In this document: one piece after another, positions 21,149 through 29,482 of the stretch
Numbering within the stretch: position 1 is the stretch's first letter
How the letters are laid out: each line of letters begins with the position of its first letter
Origin: Sordaria brevicollis
Lineage: Eukaryota; Ascomycota; Sordariomycetes; Sordariales; Sordariaceae
Direction of reading: 5' to 3'
Length of the DNA: 64,000 nt
Assembly: GCA_033439795.1 (NCBI GenBank)
Contig: JAUTDP010000001.1
Location: 5,394,001-5,458,000 of the forward strand
Notes under the pieces: model-generated
Databases searched by the model: none
What the model saw: the letters and a program-made list of their open reading frames with translations, nothing else
What the model was told of the DNA's origin: nothing
Made by a program: the position numbers and the translations under genes

Positions 21149-21598
21149 TCACTTCTGCTCACCCTCCTTACCCTCGCCAGCGGCATCAGCATCAGCAGCG
21201 TCATCCTCAAACTGCTCAAAATCCACCTTCTTCGGTCTCCAAATCCAAGGAACGCTCGCTGCGAACCGCTTGACCTTATCGGAGTTGGCCACAGCCTCGG
21301 CGCCGTTGTCGACAGCCTGGTCGCTGTCTTCGAACTCCTCCGATTCCGCTTTCTTCAACCAAATCCATGGGGAATTGGCTAGGCGCTTGTTGATAGCTGC
21401 AGCGCCGTTGTCGGTACTGGCCTGCTCGCTGTCTTCGAACTGCTCAGATTCCGCCTTTTTCAACCAAATCCAGGGGGAATTGGCCAGGCGCTTGTTGATA
21501 GCCGCGGCGGGCGCAGAATCGGGGTTGCGAGGAGAGTTGATGATGGGGGAGGCCGCGGCAAGGGCGGTGAGGAGTGACAGAGCGGTGATGAGATGCAT
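21149..21598 (-). CDS. Secreted Kex2-repeat peptide precursor 1 (putative dikaritin-type RiPP precursor)
   Basis: A single exon of 149 residues. I start at 21598, because the 27 codons upstream in frame are not signal-like. Residues 1-16 form a signal peptide ending AAA-SP. Three units then follow, each opened by a Kex2 dibasic site: NKR at 35-37 and 70-72, and KVKR at 108-111. The segments after the sites are LANSPWIWL (38-46 and 73-81, identical) and FAASVPWIW (112-120). Each is followed by a basic pair (KK, or RPKK) and an acidic spacer such as AESEQFEDSE or VDFEQFEDD. The first two units are 35 residues (105 bp) apart. The tail ends GEGKEGEQK. The layout matches fungal Kex2-processed repeat precursors, and the nearby UstYa-type gene suggests a cyclised product. 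There are no Cys residues, so it is not a disulfide peptide. Confidence 0.85.
   Translation of the reverse strand: MHLITALSLLTALAAASPIINSPRNPDSAPAAAINKRLANSPWIWLKKAESEQFEDSEQASTDNGAAAINKRLANSPWIWLKKAESEEFEDSDQAVDNGAEAVANSDKVKRFAASVPWIWRPKKVDFEQFEDDAADADAAGEGKEGEQK
21255..21520. repeat. 105-bp coding repeats in precursor 1
   Basis: Two near-identical 105-bp units and a third, more diverged one encode the repeated NKR-core-KK-acidic spacer cassettes of precursor 1. Confidence 0.8.
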
Positions 21599-21735
21599 TT
21601 TTGGATGTTGGGGGCTGGAACTGGTGGTGGCGGTTTGGTGGGCGTGTAAGTGTAGTTGTCGACAATGATGCTGGCTCAATTGTAGTGCTGATGTTGATGT
21701 TGCTGATTGAAGATTGGCGTAGGTGAGACTGGGTC

Positions 21736-21741
21736 TTTATA
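21736..21741 (-). promoter_or_regulatory. TATA box of precursor 1
   Basis: On the minus strand the sequence reads GGGTATAAAGACCCAG, about 140 bp upstream of the start. The same surrounding motif is present upstream of precursor 2, so the core promoter was duplicated with the gene. Confidence 0.55.
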
Positions 21742-22280
21742 CCCATTTCCCGGAGAGCATCAAAGCCTCAACGGTTCATCATGGTAAGTGAGTTCGATCC
21801 GCTGATTGCTGAGAATTGGTAACGACCAGGAGCAAAGTGCTCATTCCAGAGATGCATTGGCGGTTGTGGTGAAGCCATGCCCATGATGCAATCATCAACA
21901 CTCAGATCCCTGGCTACCTTATTCACGTTACCGGGCTTGCTTGTCGAGGGTGAACCCTTCCATCAGGAAAATTGAAGCCAAATGGAGCTTCCCAACCTGT
22001 GATGGCGTTGACCGGTTGAACAGAGAACAGAGGACGTGGTAGGATTGTGATTAACGGAAGAGCCGACATATCAACACCTTTTCATCGGAGTTGACCCCTT
22101 TAAGTCAACTCCGTCTTGGCATCGCGAAGGCATTCGGATGCGAAAACTCGGGGGCATTTTGGAGGTGCACTGTGATTGGACAGCGTCCGATGGCGATAGC
22201 TTCACGAAGCTCCATCGGTCCGAGCAATAACGGATGGTGATAACACTTCCCAAGTTGAGCGTCTGATATGTGCCTGACTG

Positions 22281-22312
22281 GATCCGAGTACAATCTGGAG
22301 TAGCCGATGCAT
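22281..22312. promoter_or_regulatory. Conserved upstream element, copy 1
   Basis: The sequence GATCCGAGTAC..ATCTGGAGTA.CCGATGCAT lies about 683 bp upstream of precursor 1. It recurs at 24583-24615, about 677 bp upstream of precursor 2. It is better conserved than the sequence around it, which could mean a regulator site, although simple common descent also explains it. Confidence 0.4.
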
Positions 22313-22620
22313 GTTATCACGGGGGTGGGTGGGATGTCAGCTTCAGCCGTTGCGTAGAATTTGGCGGGCCGAATCTAACCAAAGCTAGGTGCGACACTCG
22401 TGGCTTCCACTTCCGATACGCTACGGAGCTTCAACAGAAACATCAACAATTTTTCTCAAAAGAATCACAGGCAACTTCCCTGGTGTTGGCCTGCGGTCAT
22501 TTACCCCAACCCCATACAATGGATTGCAGTTCAAGGAGTGGCCACATGAGGAGAAGGGTTGCACAACGCCTTAATTAGGAAAGAACAACAAATGCCTGCA
22601 GTCTATTATGTTGGATAATA

Positions 22621-23097
22621 CCTTAGAGGGAACCCCGAGGTTTTAAACATGGCCTCCTAAGGTATAAAAACAGAGTGTTTCGCTATTTATACAGTGTTTT
22701 CCCCACTAAGTGTCAATTGATTATAGTAGAAAAACAGACTTTAACGGCCTTTCATAATGTTCTCGCGAATAGTAGAAAAGACGCTGCAAACAGCCAAAAA
22801 TTTGGCTCATTTGGCCATCTTGAGAGTTGAAGCCAAATAGCTATTAAAGAGCTTTGGATCGTTGTATTTGGACGATATCATCATGAGTGAAATTTTGAGA
22901 GAAATTCAATGCTCCAATCCGTTTCCTTTGAATGTTGGAAAATGGGAAAATGACAATTTGGAAACGGAGGTCAAAGCGAACAGCCTGTTTTGGCTAAAAT
23001 CCCTGTTCAGAATTTCTGTTGTGTTCATTTTTGCTATTGTCTATTGACACTTAGCAAAAACGGCACCATGTTTAAAACCTCGGGGTTCCCTCTAAGG
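22621..23097. mobile_element. 477-bp TIR element (MITE-like, TA target site)
   Basis: The ends are perfect inverted repeats of 32 bp (left 22621-22652, starting CCTTAGAGGGAACCCC; right 23066-23097). They are flanked by TA on both sides (22619-22620 and 23098-23099). A second, imperfect inverted match (AAGTGTCAAT / ATTGACACTT) lies further in, near 22710 and 23043-23052. The interior is AT-rich and has no transposase-sized frame. TA duplication and small size fit a non-autonomous Tc1/mariner-type element. The homologous site in copy 1 (about 20913-20930) lacks the insert. Confidence 0.88.
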
Positions 23098-23351
23098 TAC
23101 CCATCATGCAAGGCGCTGTCAAGCTAAGTAGAGGTATCCTCCTTTCATCTCGTTCTCCAACCAGAACTTCTTCGACAGAAAAGTGCGAGTCTAGCCCTAC
23201 AGGTAACCTCATCAGACTGCATCACCAGTAGCTACCTCAACATCCATCGACCATCCGGTACCTGTCAACGGCAACTATCAGCACCTCGTTGGAAAAATAC
23301 TGATCTTTTCAAAGGCAACGTATCACTGGGAAGGATTTACCTAGCAGCTCC

Positions 23352-23906
23352 TCACTTCTGCTCACCCTCCGCACCTCCAGTATTATCAGAGGCATCATCA
23401 GCGGAATTCTGAGAAGCCTCGAAGTCCTTCGAATCCCAGGCCCAGAAATTCCCAGCGTCAATGCGCTTCTTGATTGCCGCATTACCGTCAACAACAGCCC
23501 CGGTGGCAGTGGCCTTATCGTCTTCAAAATTCTCCTTCAAAGGGTTCCACTTGAACGGACCAAGATCGAAACGCTTGTTGATTCCAGCCTCGGAGTTGCC
23601 AGAATCACTTGCAGTAGATCTGGTGGTAGACTTCTTATCGTCGGGTTTCCAGATCCAGGGGCCTGCAACGCGCTTATTGACTACGGTAGTGGCGTCAGGG
23701 TTGGGATCGGTGGGAGTGATTTGGTCAGCGCCATCTTCAAACTGCTCGAACTCCGCTGGGGGTGGTCCACCGCCCCAGATCCAAGGGACGCCAGCTTGAA
23801 ACCGCTTGCTGATGACCGCCGGACCACCGTTGAGTTTGCCGGGGTGGCTGATGGGGGAGGTAGCAGCAAGGAGTACAAGGAGGGAAAGGATGGCAATGAG
23901 ACGCAT
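23352..23906 (-). CDS. Secreted Kex2-repeat peptide precursor 2 (paralogue of precursor 1)
   Basis: A single exon of 184 residues. The signal peptide is 1-16 (MRLIAILSLLVLLAAT-SP). Four units follow Kex2 sites: SKR 33-35, NKR 77-79, NKR 110-112 and KKR 146-148. The segments are FQAGVPWIW (36-44), VAGPWIWKP (80-88), FDLGPFKWNP (113-122) and IDAGNFWAWD (149-158). All carry two or three aromatic residues, but unlike precursor 1 every core differs. The acidic spacer is kept in unit 1 (AEFEQFEDGAD) and decays later to ENFEDD and DFEAS. The tail GGAEGEQK matches precursor 1. If processed, this gene would release four different peptides. It starts 1.1 kb from, and is divergent to, the UstYa-type gene. 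Confidence 0.85.
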   Translation of the reverse strand: MRLIAILSLLVLLAATSPISHPGKLNGGPAVISKRFQAGVPWIWGGGPPPAEFEQFEDGADQITPTDPNPDATTVVNKRVAGPWIWKPDDKKSTTRSTASDSGNSEAGINKRFDLGPFKWNPLKENFEDDKATATGAVVDGNAAIKKRIDAGNFWAWDSKDFEASQNSADDASDNTGGAEGEQK

Positions 23907-25007
23907 TGTTAAGATGGTGATGGTTGACGGTTCTAGTATTTAGCGACGCTGTTGTCGATGCCGGTGCTGGGATTGACAACTCGGCTTCGTGAGGATGTGA
24001 GGCTGGGTCCTTATACTTGCTTGCCTGCAAGCTCGCGCAAATCTCAGGCCAGCGCCAAGTTATCATTTTCGTCCATTTTTGGCAAAATTCAACGGACAGA
24101 AGAGATATCAAGTGGTTGACCCCACGATACGATGGCGGTTACGGTGATACTAATACACAATGACTAGCTGTGGCCATGCTCAACACTCAGATCTTGAGTA
24201 CTCAGAACTTGGGTTACCATTTGACACAACATGAAGACTTAGAGAGCACGATGGTTTTTGATCACATCTTGCGGTCCAGCGGGTTTGCCCTTGTTGAGCT
24301 TTGCGGATACTTCTACAGCGACCGCCCGATAGAAGAGAGAAGAAGGTGATGAGGTTACCGCGAGCGATATATAGTGACATAATAACGTCTCTGAAGGGCT
24401 GTTATCCCCTTTCAGTGTATTTCCGCCCTACTCCATACAGGTGATTGACCGTAAAACACCCGAGCATCTGAACAACGAGATGTGATTGGCCCAAACCCGG
24501 TGGTGATGGCCTCATACCTGACCACGAGAGAATTACACCTTTCAGCCGGCTTATCTCGTGCAGTCCCCCACATGTCTGACAAGATCCGAGTACGTGATCT
24601 GGAGTAACCGATGCATTGGCTTTTGCCGGTTCCATTGTTGCGCGGGTGGTCAGATGTCATGTCAGCTTCAGCCGTTCCACCAGGAGGGGAAGGTGCACCT
24701 GTCGTGCTTTCCGATGGACCACGGGGCTTCCACAACCACGATGAAATGAGATTGTGCAAAACTTCTCTCCGCGAACTGAGCCAACTCCGAGTATGCCACA
24801 CTTTTGCAATGAAATTCAATCCACCCTCCATATCGTGGAGTATGCCCATCTTGGGATCCGGCTCCAAACCGATACATGCATCCGAAGCACCAAGTTCAAG
24901 ACTTTGCTCATTTAAAATGTTAAAATCATCAAACTTCCTGATGTCTTGGACAGCTCCTTGAACTCTCCTTTGCTTGTTGCAACTTCATTGTCAGCAGTTC
25001 AATCACG
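23907..25007. other. Divergent promoter region, precursor 2 / UstYa-type gene
   Basis: This 1.1-kb region separates the two divergent starts and could co-regulate precursor and enzyme. It contains the duplicated promoter elements up to about 24740. A minus-strand TATA-like CTTATA sits at 24010-24015, inside GCTGGGTCCTTATAC as in copy 1. No gene is seen. Confidence 0.6.
24583..24615. promoter_or_regulatory. Conserved upstream element, copy 2
   Basis: This is the counterpart of 22281-22312, with nearly the same spacing to its precursor start. It also lies about 400 bp upstream of the UstYa-type gene on the other side. Confidence 0.4.
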
Positions 25008-26001
25008 ATGCAGTACGAGAAGGTCCCTGACGCCGAGAGCTCCTCAGACTCTCTCCTACATTCCAACACCTATGAACAACCCAAATGGCCTCGAGAACCG
25101 AAGCTTAAGAGAGCTTGGAGATCGTTGCGTGACGAGTGGCCCAGACCAGCGCGAGTACTCCTCGCCATCAATGCGGCTTTGAGTGTTGTATTGCTATGCC
25201 TGTACCTCCACGCGCTATGGAGGATACACTCGTCGCCGTTTTATCGAGCACCAAAACCTCCATACTGTAGGTCAAGACAACAGGTCCCGTTCAAATTGGA
25301 GACATCAGCTAACGGAACTGCATTAGCACCCTTGCTTGAAGACGGCGTAATCGAGTACGAAAACAAGCGCTTCCACCCCGACCGGATCTTTCAACAAGAC
25401 CCATCTCCTTCCGTAGACAAAGCATGGGAGTCCATACTTGGTCGTAAGTCCGCCTCTTTTCTATCTATCCCAGTTCATCAGGACTAACCAAAGCCCACCA
25501 CCAGCAAGCGACGGCATAGTCCGCCTCCCCCTCTCCGTCTCCCAAAAACTCGGCTACCACTCCTCCGAAATCTACTACGCCCCCGGCTCCTACATCTACG
25601 GCGTCTCCATGTTCCACCAGCTTCACTGCCTCGACATCATCCGTCGCTCCTTCCATCGCTCCCACTATTTCCCAAACACCTCTGACGCGGAGTACCACGA
25701 CCATCGCGCCCACTGTCTTGACTTCCTTCGACAGGCCATCATGTGCAATGGCGATACGGCAATGACGTATTGGTGGAATAAGACGTATACGTACACCGAT
25801 GAAAAAACTGGGGAGGAGAAATACAGCGACGAGTATCTGAAGATGGACAAGAAAGATAGGGCGTACGGGACCACCCTGCTGTGGGATGTGGAACACCAGT
25901 GTAGGAGTTTTGACAAGATTCAGGAGTGGACGAGGAAGCATCAGTTGAGGGATGAGGCGTATTGGAGGGAGGCGCCAAATTTTAGGAAGGCGGAGGGTTG
26001 A
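25008..26001 (+). CDS. UstYa-family (DUF3328) oxidase
   Basis: Two exons, 25008-25443 and 25505-26001, give 310 residues. The intron is 61 bp, GTAAGT...CCAG, phase 1. Residues about 48-71 (LLAINAALSVVLLCLYLHAL) form a single membrane anchor after a short cytosolic tail. The luminal part carries both family HxxHC motifs: HQLHC at 183-187 (FHQLHCLDIIRRS) and HRAHC at 212-216 (DHRAHCLDFLRQAIMC). In ustiloxin, asperipin-2a and phomopsin pathways, UstYa-type proteins carry out oxidative side-chain crosslinking or later oxidations of Kex2-released core peptides. The placement next to two Trp-rich repeat precursors makes them the probable substrates; this is inference. No tyrosinase, methyltransferase or further UstYa copy is visible in the window. 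Confidence 0.92.
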
Positions 26002-26670
26002 GAAAGGGGTTCATCACGGTTAGTATCGTCAGAGGAGGGAGAGAAGGAGGAGGAGGAAATTGCGCATACCATCGGGCCAGTACACCTGCTTTCCATCCCA
26101 TATATGCCATCTCCGTGACTTCCCAGCCCCAGTCCCAGACACCGGGCACCAGCTACTGGTAGGCACCTTATAAGGTCCAGGTTCGGGCCCTTTTACCAGC
26201 ACGGTTACGTTGGCCTAACGGTCAAGCCAGCCCCTGCATGAAAAGCATTGCCGGCGTGCGCGGCACCCGAGGTACAGCTTTTCGTAGGTCTGCAGCTGGT
26301 CGGTTCAAATCCGACCTGGGCAGACTGAGCTTTTTGCCTTTTTTAGTTTTTGGACCCCTTTTTTTGGTCAGTGTCAAACTCCAGCGTCATATCATTTGGT
26401 TTCTAGGTACTGCTTCATCACCCTTTATAAACTTCAGGAAATCAGGAAATGTACGACTTGACTAAACAATCGAAGCGCAAGGATGAAGTGAAGTGTAAAA
26501 TGTATGTATTTCCTGCTGCAGTGTGTGGGAAAATGAGCAGCCGCAAAGCTATGTACAAGAATGCTTATCGTAGACCGAGTGCGAAAGGAGTCCAACTGTT
26601 TGACCAGAAGAGTGTCCCTCTTTTTCTCAACAGTACGATACCGATGTCCCACCCATATGCCGTCAAAGGT
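26002..26670. other. Intergenic; possible pol III-type element near 26.2 kb
   Basis: No protein gene is seen. A box-A-like TGGCCTAACGG at 26211-26221, a perfect box-B GGTTCAAATCC at 26302-26312 inside a T-arm-like hairpin (GGTCGG/CCGACC) and a T run at 26331-26335 occur in order on the plus strand. The flanks do not form an acceptor stem, so I do not call a tRNA. Confidence 0.45.
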
Positions 26671-27460
26671 TTAGCAAGTAAAAACACTGGGGCCGGGAAC
26701 GGTGTAGGAGGTGACAGGAGGCCAGTAGATGTTGATATTGACTCCGGGGTCAGAGCCCTGTTGCACACACATTATGTTAGCATACCTTCATTCATCCATC
26801 ATACTTCAAGGCACAAATGGATATACATACCGCGTAAGCACCCGGGAAGCTGACAGTCGAAGGGGTCTTAGCACCAGTCCCTCCAACAACATTAAGCTGG
26901 GCGCACTCCATGTAGAACTGAGCACCAGGGTAGTTGCCAGCAGCATGCAGGGCAATCATCTCAGCACGAAGGAGGTACTGGCCGGGGGCAATGCACTCGG
27001 GGATCTTGATGCTCTGGCGGCCCTTGCCGTTGATGACGCGCTCGGTGCCCCAGACGCCGTTGGCGTCCATGCCGTCCTGCTGGATCTTGAACCAGCCGTT
27101 GCCGACGCCGCTGTCGGTGGCGGCGTTGTCGACCTTCTTGAGGTAGGCGATGGTCGGGCCCTTGTGGGTGCTGTCCATGACGTCCGCGGGCGAGTCGCCA
27201 GTAGTGCTGAGCATGTAGCGCCAGATGGCGGTAACGTTGGAGCCAGCCTGGACGGTGATCACCTTTGAGGTTGAGCCGACGGTGTTGGGCGAGCCGTTGC
27301 AGGCGATGGAGGCCGAGGTGACGTCCTCGATGGGACCGTTGTAGGTGGGCACGCGGACACCCTGGCCGAGGCCTTGGTTGACGCCGCCGACCTCGAGGGA
27401 GGAGAAGATGGTGTGGGCGCTGGCCGCGCTGGCGAGAACGAGAGGGGCGAGGACCTTCAT
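26671..27460 (-). CDS. gh61-4: AA9 lytic polysaccharide monooxygenase, single domain
   Basis: Two exons on the minus strand, 26831-27460 and 26671-26757, give 238 residues; the intron is 73 bp (GTATGT...CAG). Signal peptide 1-15 is cut before His16, which becomes the essential N-terminal His. The copper ligands fall at mature positions 1, 84 (DSTHKGPT) and 168 (QFYMECAQ), the same numbering as N. crassa LPMO9D (NCU01050, gh61-4), and mature length is 223. The C-terminus [21 protein letters not shown] closes the fold with no carbohydrate-binding module. The enzyme cleaves cellulose oxidatively outside the cell, using H2O2 or O2 with an electron donor. I start at 27460, because the in-frame codons upstream are leader. 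Confidence 0.96.
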
Positions 27461-29482
27461 GGTGACGATGGGCGAGGATGAGGATGGAACTTGCTCAAAC
27501 TTGCTCGTGGTGGAACACCAGGACAGATAGGTGAGGCCATCGTGGGTGTATTTATACCGGACATCTCCCCTCGTCTTGTTCGTGATCTCTTCCCCGGATT
27601 TCCTTGTTTTTGCTCCACCAAGGGAACTTCGGTTTGACGAAGCCATTGACATGGCTATCAAGGAATGTCAAGACGTTAGCATCTCGAACAGATCCATGCT
27701 TGACGGATTTGACAGAGATCTTGCCGTCTGGGCGCCTTACCGAATTCGGTGTAAGAGTATCACGATGGCACCCCCGCGTTCTTGGGGCCCCCACCCGGAG
27801 GATGACGGTCCGGCCCGAATTAAGAAATGTCCCGGCAGCCTTACCGATATCTCCGGAGACGGGTGAGCCAAGCTTCTGGGCTCCTGTTTCAAGCTATCGA
27901 CGACCTTCCGATGCATTGCCACCTCTTAATTCCAGGATCTCGGTTGTGGCTTGGAACACGGCAGAGGGCTTGAAGGAGGTGATCATCGACGTAGGTTGAG
28001 GAGCATCTTCCGCAACTCCGTCACCTAACCCATAACTTGCGAGTCACCGGTCGAGCCAACATGTTTCCTGCAAATTGTGTTCTTATCCAGTTTGAACCAT
28101 GATATTCCAATCTTCCAGGTTCTCGTTCTTCATAATCTCACCTTGGACATTGACATGATGAGATCAGTCGAAACTTCGGTATACTGGTTGTTAAGGAGAG
28201 GAAAACAAGCAAACACTCATTCTTTTACAGTTCTATTGTATATTCTCATACCTCTAGGTACCTTATAGATGTACCTCTAGAGTTAGTTGTTTGCCTCTAA
28301 AAACCAAAGGCGTGTACCATAAATTATGACCGTGTGAGCAACGACACTCAATCGGGAATCACCACGTCCGAATTCCAAAGCACTAAAAATTTGTCAAGTC
28401 TTACTCAACATGGAGTAAACTGAAAGACAAAACAAAGAGAAGTGTTTCTTTTCACATCCTCTAATGGAGCACGCCGTCCCCCGGCGGCATCAAGGTCCAT
28501 GATTCAGAGCATGAAGGAGCACCCCGTAAACCACTGCGGTACCTAAGCGAAAACTAAGAGGAACTCCTTCCAGATTTCTTTCATCGGCCAAACAAAAAAA
28601 GTCAACAAAAGTACACAGGGCAAGCGCAAAGGTTACAGATGTCAGCAGGAGTCATCCGCATTTACAACTGCTGCTTGACACCAGCCGCTATGCACATGCA
28701 AGGCACGCATTCCTTGACCGTCGCTGCTTTTATGTCGGCTTATGCAAGTCTCGTGCCATGGTTGCGGCTCAGGGGCAAATCTTCGTCGATCGTCCCTTAG
28801 AATCCAAAAAAGTCTTCTGTGAGACATCGTCATTATCATCGCGACCACGGCATCCACTAAGGTCACCATGACTTTAGTCAACTTATCGCGCACGCGCAAG
28901 CTTTGTGAGAAACATGCCTTAATTCTACGATAATTCTGAATTCACTAGCCATGGCTCATGACCAAGCTATCCAGAACGATGAAAGTCTTGGCTCCTTCCT
29001 CTTGATCCTTACCCTTCACAAAGATTCGGTCATCCCGTGCTCAATGACTCGGATGTGAAGGACTTGTCCCTTCCCCTCAAATTTTACGGTTCAGACGTTT
29101 CCACTCCTGTCATCAACATGATCTTGAACGAGATCACAGGGTCTCGGTTTTCTCCACGGGGTGCAAGAAGGGTCCAACTCAGCCTCCGGGCTTGGGACTT
29201 GGTGATGATGGTGGATGGCAAAGGGATGACGGGGAGGTGATTGATGTTTCTCGGAGTCGTTGATGTGTCAGGTCCATAGGTTCAATATAACGATGTTGAG
29301 GCTCACCTTGGTTTTGAGACTGTTGCTCGATTCCTCGACGACGGATCCTGTCCACCATCCAGCACTCCATGTCAGACCCCGACATAGTGACCATCTTTGA
29401 CATCCGTCAATCCCTCACCAACCAGTTCCCCTATCACTACACCAGACTTCAGAAATCACCAAACCGAGGCCACCAAACAATT
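27461..29482. other. Long divergent promoter region, LPMO / fasciclin gene
   Basis: This region of about 2.0 kb has no supported gene. Frames up to 131 codons (27604-27999) lack recognisable domains. The left end holds the LPMO TATA box. The rest probably carries the inducible LPMO promoter. Confidence 0.5.
27551..27556 (-). promoter_or_regulatory. TATA box of the LPMO gene
   Basis: On the minus strand the sequence reads CCGGTATAAATACAC, 91 bp upstream of the start. Confidence 0.65.

Larger units (their letters stand above)
20850..22540. repeat. Diverged segmental duplication, copy 1
   Basis: This copy contains precursor gene 1 and its promoter. It is homologous to 22540-24800. Shared landmarks in the same order are the CACATGAGGAGAA...TGTTGAATAATACC end, the precursor coding region, the core promoter (CTGGGTCTTTATAC), AACACTCAGATC about 300 bp from the start, and GATCCGAGTAC..ATCTGGAGTA.CCGATGCAT about 680 bp from the start. 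Identity is patchy and well below that of a recent duplicate. Confidence 0.75.
22540..24800. repeat. Diverged segmental duplication, copy 2
   Basis: The second copy of the block seen at 20850-22540. It holds precursor 2 and its promoter and is lengthened by the 477-bp TIR element at 22621-23097. The right limit is approximate, because similarity fades after about 24740. Confidence 0.7.

Noticed and set aside
22862..23047. A 61-codon frame inside the TIR element as a transposase
   Set aside because: It lacks an ATG start, is far too short and has no DDE/D-type motif. The element looks non-autonomous.
21149..23906. The repeat precursors as alpha-factor-type mating pheromones
   Set aside because: The layout is similar, but the cores lack Cys and vary within one gene. 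Sordariales alpha-type pheromone repeats are Cys-containing and uniform. The UstYa-type neighbour favours a RiPP.
26190..26340. A tRNA gene with an intron
   Set aside because: Box A, box B and a T run are present, but the seven bases before box A (GTTACGT) cannot pair with those after the T-arm (CTGGGCA), and the D-stem fails. Kept only as a finding.
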